Shown here: piece by piece, positions 42,582 through 48,393 of the stretch
How positions within the stretch are numbered: the stretch's first letter is position 1
Layout of the letters: each line of letters starts with the position of its first letter
NCBI GenBank assembly: GCA_018714895.1
Contig: DVMQ01000001.1
Coordinates: forward strand, 1-48,393
Origin: Coprovicinus avistercoris
GTDB lineage: Bacteria; Actinomycetota; Coriobacteriia; Coriobacteriales; Atopobiaceae
Direction of reading: 5' to 3'
DNA: 48,393 bases
Notes under the pieces: model-generated
Databases searched by the model: none
Told to the model about the DNA's origin: nothing
Seen by the model: the letters and a program-made list of their open reading frames with translations, nothing else
Made by a program: the position numbers and the translations under genes

Positions 42582-43691
42582 ATGAAACCCAATGACCCTC
42601 GCCCTATGTTTGAAGAAATTTGCCAACAGGCAGAAATAATTCGAGAATTAATCTCAAACCGCAAAGCAATAACTCAAGATTTTGTTTCACTGATGAAGCA
42701 GAAAGATATCCGCAAAATATATCTCACTGGAGCTGGATCACCATTATATGCTGCTGAAGTTATGAGAATTGCAGCGATAAAATTACTGAATATCGATGCA
42801 ACAGCATATCCTCCTTCACTTTTTAATTCACACATAGGATTTGATACAAGGCATCTATCTCCAGATCAAATGCTTCTTATTTGTCCAGCCGAATCAGGCC
42901 ATTCAAAAGGTCAGGTAGATGCGGCAAGAGCTGCTCACCAATTAAATATTCCCGTAGTATGTACAACTTTAAATCCTACAGGAGTTCTTGCTCGCGAATG
43001 TGACGTGGTCTTAGCCAAGCCAGGCGGACATGAAAAAGCTTATGTCACAACAAAAGGCCAGACCATTGCACTCTTACTTGTATTGATGTGTTTGATTGAC
43101 GCTGCATTAGCACTTAACCAGATAACAGAAAAGGAATATTCAAAGTACTTATCTGCTCTTAATGCACTGCCAGATAACATTGAACAGACAATAAATAATG
43201 CCCTCTCTTGGTTTTATCAGCATGAAGAGATGGTCATGTCGGCGGACACATATAGATTCATTGGATACGGTGCCAACTTTGGAACTGTCAATGAGTGTGC
43301 TTTAAAGATTGCAGAATCGGTTCGTAAACCTTCATTCTGTTATGAACTTGAAGAAACACTTCATGGACCTATGATTTCCATGAGTGAAAAGGATCTCCTA
43401 TTTCTTCTTGCTACAGAACCCGGCTATGAACGAGATAGAACAATTAAGTTGGCCCAGATACTTTCTAAAATAACTTCAAATGTTGTAGTTATCCAAAGCT
43501 CCAATAAGAAGACTTTTAACAACAATGATCTTTTAATTCAGACCGGTGATATTGAGTTTATCGATGCCATTGAGTACATGATCCCGGCTCAAGTTATTGC
43601 ATTTAAAGTCTCAGACAATCTTGGGATTGATACAACTATTGATCCCTATGACGATCTTCACAAAGCAATGGAAACTAAGTATTCGGATTAA
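42582..43691 (+). CDS. Double-SIS-domain sugar isomerase/deglycase family protein
   Basis: 369 residues with two SIS folds, as in the isomerase half of GlmS, AgaS and FrlB. First domain: IYLTGAGSPLYAAEV and CPAESGHSKGQVDAA (phosphate-binding Ser loop) with GHEKAYVTTKGQT. Second domain: IGYGANFGTVNECALKIAES and the CYELEETLHGPM motif, where GlmS has a catalytic Glu and HGP. There is no N-terminal glutaminase, so it probably acts as an aldose-ketose isomerase, deaminase or deglycase on a hexose phosphate. It is the first gene of the AT-rich operon. AAGGAGG precedes the ATG. Choice among FrlB-, AgaS- and GlmS-like roles cannot be made by eye. Confidence 0.82.
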   Translation: MKPNDPRPMFEEICQQAEIIRELISNRKAITQDFVSLMKQKDIRKIYLTGAGSPLYAAEVMRIAAIKLLNIDATAYPPSLFNSHIGFDTRHLSPDQMLLICPAESGHSKGQVDAARAAHQLNIPVVCTTLNPTGVLARECDVVLAKPGGHEKAYVTTKGQTIALLLVLMCLIDAALALNQITEKEYSKYLSALNALPDNIEQTINNALSWFYQHEEMVMSADTYRFIGYGANFGTVNECALKIAESVRKPSFCYELEETLHGPMISMSEKDLLFLLATEPGYERDRTIKLAQILSKITSNVVVIQSSNKKTFNNNDLLIQTGDIEFIDAIEYMIPAQVIAFKVSDNLGIDTTIDPYDDLHKAMETKYSD

Positions 43692-43760
43692 AACCCGACC
43701 TGACATCTTTTTGTAAGTCTCACAAACGCTGTCCAACAAAATCATCAAAAGGAGGGCGAC

Positions 43761-45224
43761 ATGTCGGTGAGCTATAAACGCAAAAATGATGACTCATGCA
43801 TCATTTTTGCAATTGATGTTGGTGGATCAAAATTTGTAATTGGATATGTTGAAACCAACGGCACGATTTTATGCCAAAAAAGATATACATAGGAGTCCGA
43901 TTCAAGGACGCCAACAATTGTTGTTGAGGAAATTTGCAGTCGCATAGATCAACTAAAGGCAATCTATCCTGAATGGGCTTCTCGCACTATTGCTGCAGGT
44001 ATGACACTTCCTGGCTTCGTAAATACTAATGATGGCATTTGGGTTGAATCAGATTTTATGGGTGCTCACAATTATCCAATCTCCGAACAAATGTCAAAAC
44101 GTATTGGCATCCCTGTATATGCTGATAATGACTGCAAAGCATGCGCTCTGGCAGAACGTCTTTATGGCGCAGGCGGCGCTAGCGATGATTTTCTTTATAT
44201 GACGGTAAGCAACGGTATCGGTGGAAGTATTTACATTGATGGACTGCCCTATGGAGGGGCTTTCGGCCATGCTGGCGAACTTGGTCTCTTTGTAATGCAA
44301 GAAAATGGAAGGAATTCTGAAACAGATTGTTCTGGAGTCTTGGAAACATATGCTTCTGGCAGAGGTTTTCATCAAACATATGTCGAAGCAGGAGGTAATG
44401 AAACTGATTCAGAAGGTAATATCACCGGTGGTCTCTATATATCGGAAAAAGCAGCAGCAGGAGAACAAGCAGCATTAACGACCTTTTCTAAACAAGGATA
44501 CTGGCTTGGTAGAGGTTTAGCTTCAGCATTAAGCCTACTTGATCCTGGACGAGTAATTGTTGGCGGCGGATTATCAATGGTATTCGAAAGGTATCGATAT
44601 CAATTACTCACTACATTACGTCGCTGTAATCCGTTGTACGCAATAGATCCAATCCCCATAGAGCCAACTATGTTAGGTTACTTAGGAGCATTTCTGGGTG
44701 CTGCCGCACTTGCTCTTCGAGGTTTAGGTTTATGCGATCCTGCTCCTAACCCACAAATAGAAAAAAATGATGAACTTGTAGTAAGCATAAATTCTACTGT
44801 CAGTTCTTTTCTCACAATCAGAGGGCAAAAACACCATGGAATCCATGGGCATGGAGGAGATCTAGCAGGTCTTATAGTGGACGATTCTTCCACTCTTACA
44901 CTCGGTGAAGCAATTTCAACTCGTGGAATGATTAGACACTGGAAAGAAACAGGCGGAACCTCTGTTTCCGCAAATTCAACGCTATCAGATCTAATAGCTG
45001 CCGCAGATAGTAATGATGAGAAAGCTCAGGCAACATTAGCTAAGGCGGGACATTATCTTGGAAAAGCCGTAGCTATTGAGTGTGTTCTTATGGATCCCCA
45101 GCGCGTCAGAATTCAAGGCGAGTTTGTTAGAGCTCGTCACTGGTTCGAATCATCATTTTTGCAAACACTGCAAACGGAAACCTACTATCGCGGAAAACTA
45201 CCTTTCTCAATTTTATTTGAATAA
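43761..45224 (+). pseudogene. ROK-family kinase with a duplicated C-terminal lobe, interrupted by TAG
   Basis: From ATG 43761 (GGAGGG site) the frame encodes a ROK sugar kinase/regulator of 487 residues with an amber codon at codon 44 (43890-43892). Upstream of it lies the ATP-binding IDVGGSKFVIG; downstream come the catalytic ADNDCKACALAE, the His of FGHAGELG, the SGVLETYASG box and LDPGRVIVGGG. After about residue 330 a second copy of the C-terminal ROK lobe follows: GHGGDLAGL, TLGEAISTRG, LGKAVAIECVLMDPQRV. The next ATG (44001) would lose the ATP loop. So it is probably inactive, unless TAG is suppressed or an assembly error. Only one zinc-motif Cys remains. No HTH is seen. Located 69 bases after the SIS gene. 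Confidence 0.82.
43890..43892 (+). other. In-frame amber codon in the ROK gene
   Basis: ACA-TAG-GAG interrupts an otherwise open frame of 488 codons. A single change from CAG or TGG would explain it. Codons before and after both encode ROK-family sequence in the same frame, so no frameshift is involved. Confidence 0.85.
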
Positions 45225-45294
45225 ATGTCACCTCATTTTGCTATGAGCACCTGTCATGCAATTAAACTTATGAACTGATATGGGTGATTCAGCT

Positions 45295-46578
45295 ATGACT
45301 AATAACAAACCCTCTATTAAGAAAGTTGTAAAAGCGCTTTTAAAGCTTCAAGACATAGGAGAATCAGGGACTTTACTAGGCATAGGCCCGATGTCATCAA
45401 ATCTTCTTCAAGCCTCTTTTGAGCTAGGCCGTGACCTAGATTTTCCTCTTATGTTTATAGCTTCACGCAATCAAGTTGACTTAGATGAACTCGGTGGTGG
45501 CTATGTAAATAATTGGAATCAGCAGCAATTTGCACAAGATATTTGTCAAATAGCAACATCTACCGGATTTAACGGAATTTATTATCTTTGTCGCGATCAT
45601 GGTGGCCCTTGGCAAAGAGATGCAGAGAGAAACATGCATCTATCAGAAGATGAGGCTATGGCGTTAGCTCGTCAATCATATCTTGCCGATATGATTGCGG
45701 GCTTTGATTTACTTATGATTGACCCAACAAAAGATCCTTATCAGGTTGGAAAAGAAATTCCTCTAGATATTGTCCTTCACAGAACGGTCGATTTAATCGA
45801 GTGGTGCGAAACAGAACGTAGAAAACGTGGATTACCTGAAATTGGCTATGAGGTGGGAACTGAAGAAACAAATGGAGGATTAACTTCACCTGAGAAGTAT
45901 CAAACTTTTATTGATCAACTTGCTATTGAGTTGGATAGACGTCAACTACCTATGCCAACATTTATTGTTGGACAAACAGGAACACTCATTCGTCAGGCAA
46001 AACAAGTAGGACACTTTGATTTTAAGGCTGCTTCAGAGCTGTCAAAATTAGCGCGTCAATATGGAGTGGGACTAAAAGAACATAACGGAGACTATCTTGA
46101 CGATATAGTATTAATGGAGCATATCCCTTCACATGTTCTAGCTTCAAATGTAGCCCCAATGTATGGAACTGAAGAAACCAAAGCCTATATTTCTCTATGC
46201 AAATTTGAAGAAAAGCTCATCAAAGACCAGCTAATTGCTCCAACCGAAAAAAGTAATTTAATCCATACACTTCTTATTAAAGCTCTTGAAACTGGGCGTT
46301 GGCGCAAATGGACAATAGGAAATGATTCGTTATTAACCAATGAAGAAGTATTAGCTAACAAACAGTTGTCAAAGCAAGTTTTAGCAACTTCGGGACATTA
46401 CGTCTTTAATGACGATGAAGTAAGAAGAGAGATAACACGCCTATATTCAAATTTAAGTAAGGTTGGCATCAACGGAAAACGTTTTGTTATAAATCGTATT
46501 AAACGATCTTTGCAACAGTATGTTGAAGCATACTGCCTCGAAGGTATTACTACCCGTATCAATAATGTAATCAATTGA
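45295..46578 (+). CDS. GatZ/KbaZ-like protein (tagatose-bisphosphate aldolase non-catalytic subunit family)
   Basis: 427-residue TIM-barrel protein resembling GatZ/KbaZ: FIASRNQVDLDELGGGYV matches the family's ATSNQVNQFGGY segment, and LCRDHGGPWQRDAE matches its GGDHLGPNxWQ motif. A EVGTEETNGGL loop and LKEHNGDYLDD segment follow; the C-terminus is more divergent. In E. coli GatZ/KbaZ support a separate aldolase GatY/KbaY, not encoded here. Some GatZ-type proteins are reported to epimerise fructose-6-phosphate at C4, as I recall, so a stand-alone enzyme is possible. I chose ATG 45295 over 45280 because GGGTGA lies between them. Third gene of the AT-rich operon, ended by a terminator at 46639. 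Confidence 0.78.
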   Translation: MTNNKPSIKKVVKALLKLQDIGESGTLLGIGPMSSNLLQASFELGRDLDFPLMFIASRNQVDLDELGGGYVNNWNQQQFAQDICQIATSTGFNGIYYLCRDHGGPWQRDAERNMHLSEDEAMALARQSYLADMIAGFDLLMIDPTKDPYQVGKEIPLDIVLHRTVDLIEWCETERRKRGLPEIGYEVGTEETNGGLTSPEKYQTFIDQLAIELDRRQLPMPTFIVGQTGTLIRQAKQVGHFDFKAASELSKLARQYGVGLKEHNGDYLDDIVLMEHIPSHVLASNVAPMYGTEETKAYISLCKFEEKLIKDQLIAPTEKSNLIHTLLIKALETGRWRKWTIGNDSLLTNEEVLANKQLSKQVLATSGHYVFNDDEVRREITRLYSNLSKVGINGKRFVINRIKRSLQQYVEAYCLEGITTRINNVIN

Positions 46579-46638
46579 CAGAACTGCTAGTACTCAATTC
46601 ATTTTTATAAGAAATCTGTCTTTCAAACTCTCATACAT

Positions 46639-46673
46639 AAGCGCCTGCCACACAAGTGACAGGCGCTTTTCTT
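46639..46673 (+). terminator. Terminator after the GatZ-like gene
   Basis: AAGCGCCTG (46639-46647) pairs with CAGGCGCTT (46660-46668), followed on the plus strand by TTTTCTT. It lies 61 bases beyond the GatZ-like stop and also separates the operon from the convergent clpX. Confidence 0.85.
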
Positions 46674-46695
46674 ACCAATGCTATCTACGCAACGT

Positions 46696-48021
46696 TTATC
46701 GTCTGTGCGCTGCATGACGAGGCTTTGACCCAATAATGCGTTGGGGCTCCTCTTCGCCATCTACAGCCGCAGGAGTAACTATCACGCGCGTAACAGCGTC
46801 ATCGCTCGGCAGATCAAACATCGTATCCTGAAGCGTTGCTTCGCAAATAGCACGCAAACCACGCGCACCAGTTCCGCGCTTCAAAGCCAGGCGTGCAATT
46901 TCTACCAGTGCGTCTGGCTCGAATTCGAGATCAACATCTTCAAGTTCAAACATACGACGATACTGCTTCACAATAGCGTTCTTTGGCTGTGTAAGAATCT
47001 GAACGAGGTCATCTTCTCTCAGCTCACGCGTAGAGCAAATAACTGGAATACGGCCGACAAATTCGGGAATCATGCCAAACTTGTGCAGATCCATCGGCGT
47101 AACCGCAGCCATCAGCTCATCGGTAGAATCCTCAACGCGCTCTGCGAGCTCTGCGTTAAAGCCTACCCCCTTCTTACCAATACGCTCTGCAATAATCTTG
47201 TCCAGTCCGACAAAAGCGCCGCCGCAGATGAACAAGATATTCGTTGTATTGATATGGATAAGCTCCTGTTGCGGATGTTTACGACCACCCTGAGGTGGAA
47301 CGCTTGCCTCAGTTCCTTCCAGAATCTTGAGAAGTGCTTGCTGTACACCTTCGCCAGATACATCACGAGTGATCGAAAGATTCTCCGCCTTGCGCGCAAT
47401 CTTATCGATCTCGTCGATATAAACAATTCCTACCTCAGCACGGCGCACATCACCATCAGCAGCGGTAATAAGCTTAAGCAGGATATTCTCAACATCCTCG
47501 CCTACATAACCAGCCTCGGTAAGCGTTGTAGCATCAGCAATCGCAAAAGGAACTTCCAGGAAGCGAGCGAGTGTCTGTGCAAGCAATGTCTTACCCGTGC
47601 CCGTAGGACCTAAGAGCAAAATATTGCTTTTAGCAAGCTCCACCTCTTCATCTTCAGAATCGGATGAAGTCTCGTCAGCACCAGCAAGCACACGACGATA
47701 GTGGTTATAAACCGCCACACTCATGGCGCGCTTTGCATCCTCTTGACCCATAACATATTGAGAAAGCTCGTCATATATCTCATGGGGCGTAGGAAGATAT
47801 TTAATGGGTGGCTCTTGTTCTTGAGCAACCTCTTCGAGAGCTGCTTCAGGCTGCTCATCGAGCATGGGGCCAAAGATAATATCGTTGCATGCCCGCACAC
47901 ATTCATCACAGATAAAAACGCCATCAGGCCCTTGTACCAGCTTGCTTACCTGATCGCGACTTTTCCCGCAGAACGAGCATCGCACCTCATCGTCATGTCC
48001 GTTGGAGCCATAGTCGGCCAT
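46696..48021 (-). CDS. clpX: ATP-dependent Clp protease unfoldase ClpX
   Basis: 441-residue AAA+ unfoldase that feeds substrates to ClpP. The N-terminal zinc domain has Cys15, Cys18, Cys38 and Cys41 (RCSFCGKS and CDECVRAC). Walker A is LLGPTGTGKT (residues 136-145), Walker B IVYIDEID (Asp203-Glu204), pore loop GYVGED, sensor motifs around GMIPEFVGRIPV (arginine finger region) and RGTGARGLR. The LGF-type ClpP loop appears as the IGKKGVGF region. A Ser/Asp/Glu-rich insert (about 115-128) is a little longer than in E. coli. It follows clpP by 14 bases. Identification is secure. Confidence 0.97.
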   Translation of the reverse strand: MADYGSNGHDDEVRCSFCGKSRDQVSKLVQGPDGVFICDECVRACNDIIFGPMLDEQPEAALEEVAQEQEPPIKYLPTPHEIYDELSQYVMGQEDAKRAMSVAVYNHYRRVLAGADETSSDSEDEEVELAKSNILLLGPTGTGKTLLAQTLARFLEVPFAIADATTLTEAGYVGEDVENILLKLITAADGDVRRAEVGIVYIDEIDKIARKAENLSITRDVSGEGVQQALLKILEGTEASVPPQGGRKHPQQELIHINTTNILFICGGAFVGLDKIIAERIGKKGVGFNAELAERVEDSTDELMAAVTPMDLHKFGMIPEFVGRIPVICSTRELREDDLVQILTQPKNAIVKQYRRMFELEDVDLEFEPDALVEIARLALKRGTGARGLRAICEATLQDTMFDLPSDDAVTRVIVTPAAVDGEEEPQRIIGSKPRHAAHRR

Positions 48022-48035
48022 GTAGTCCTCCTACT

Positions 48036-48393
48036 CTATTCAGAGACGACGTCTTCGGTACGAGAGGTGATCACACGATCGACCAGACCGTAATCACGTG
48101 CTTCTAAGGCACGCATATAGTGATCGCGCTCGGTATCCGCATTGATCTGCTCAACGTTCTGTCCTGTGCAGTCGGCAAGAATCTCGTTCAGATGTTGGCG
48201 GATCCACTTGGTCTCATCGGCCACAATTTGGATATCGGTCTGCTGACCCTGTGCTCCACTAGAAGGCTGATGAATAAGAATCATGGAGTTCGGCAACGCA
48301 AGGCGCTTACCCTTTGCACCAGCAGCAAGCAGTACTGCCGCCATAGAAGCAGCCATACCAACACAAATGGTAGAAACATCCGGCTTAATAAAA
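48036..48393 (-). CDS. clpP: ClpP protease, C-terminal part (runs off window)
   Basis: C-terminal 118 or so residues of the caseinolytic protease subunit, which assembles into two heptameric rings. The frame is open to the window edge (first full codon 48390-48392). The active-site Ser is in VGMAASMAAVLLAAG, the His in ILIHQPSSG, and the third residue of the triad should be the Asp in ADTERDHYM. The N-terminal third, with the start codon, lies outside the window. It precedes clpX by 14 bases, so the two are co-transcribed. The SARG-type axial segments cannot be checked here. Confidence 0.95.
   Translation of the reverse strand, partial: FIKPDVSTICVGMAASMAAVLLAAGAKGKRLALPNSMILIHQPSSGAQGQQTDIQIVADETKWIRQHLNEILADCTGQNVEQINADTERDHYMRALEARDYGLVDRVITSRTEDVVSE

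Noticed and set aside
43890..43892. TAG read as pyrrolysine or suppressed codon
   Set aside because: TAG serves as the ordinary stop of several genes in the window (for example bioY), and no pylT or pyl genes are seen.
41524..46690. Prophage, transposon or integrative element
   Set aside because: No integrase, transposase, flanking repeats or tRNA target could be found by eye, despite the AT-rich composition.
46741..47613. 290-codon open frame opposite clpX
   Set aside because: Antisense shadow of clpX; sequence shows no domain and low-complexity drift.
1..48393. CRISPR array, rRNA or tRNA genes
   Set aside because: No regular short repeats with spacers, and no clover-leaf or rRNA signature seen on either strand.

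Overview
The window looks like a chromosomal segment of an anaerobic, host-associated actinomycete. My best guess is class Coriobacteriia, family Atopobiaceae (Lancefieldella/Olsenella-like). This is inferred from moderate base composition, short intergenic gaps, an adhE-type fermentative enzyme, a compact ThrS without a TGS domain, an LPXTG surface protein and the overall look of the proteins. No rRNA or tRNA gene is present to prove it.

Layout. 1-1107: 5' part of a dGTPase gene (minus). 1184-7277: a minus-strand run reading, in transcription order, NagB/YieK-like sugar-phosphate isomerase, mannose-family PTS IIB, a IIC-IID fusion, a PPP-type phosphatase, glycerate kinase and an SGNH esterase. 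7494-9371: a plus-strand nucleotide block (NUDIX hydrolase, thyA, folA), ending tail to tail with a lipoprotein gene. 10394-16847: APH-like kinase, adhE, a small Cys/Met-metabolism PLP-domain ORF, thrS and a membrane protein. 17038-19813: an LPXTG-anchored pectinesterase gene broken by an in-frame TGA and a one-base slip in a G6 tract. 20003-21865: a PurF-like protein lacking the glutaminase cysteine, and a zinc-ribbon membrane protein. 22034-30168: an Opp/Dpp peptide ABC transporter operon that also carries an N-acyl-D-amino-acid deacylase and a beta-lactamase-fold serine hydrolase. 30326-34565: folate/one-carbon genes (5-formyl-THF cyclo-ligase, fchA, folD, folE, folC). 34601-41522: bioY, valS, a CmpB-like membrane protein, tcdA, tatD and a pyridoxal-kinase-like gene. 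41524-46578: a visibly AT-rich island of LysR regulator, double-SIS protein, ROK protein with an amber stop, and a GatZ/KbaZ-like protein. 46696-48393: clpX and the 3' part of clpP.

How genes fit together. FolA, ThyA, FolE, FolC, FolD, FchA and the cyclo-ligase cover much of folate synthesis and one-carbon interconversion. FolD here lacks the lysine and glutamine tied to cyclohydrolase activity, and FchA, a dedicated cyclohydrolase, is its immediate upstream partner, which suggests split labour. The Opp operon looks like a scavenging route for D-amino-acid-containing or N-acylated peptides. The PTS run looks like uptake and breakdown of an amino-sugar-like substrate. The AT-rich island looks like a transferred sugar-phosphate module under its own LysR regulator, with a good LysR-type dyad (ATC-N9-GAT) in its promoter region.

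The strongest leads for something not routine are the AT-rich SIS/ROK/GatZ-like island with a one-and-a-half-ROK protein, the Cys-less PurF paralogue, the FolD/FchA division of labour, and the PTS locus with a IIC-IID fusion and no IIA. Two glycan-related genes carry nonsense codons, which points to gene decay, strain variation or assembly error; reads would decide. I saw no CRISPR array, transposase, prophage, rRNA or tRNA.
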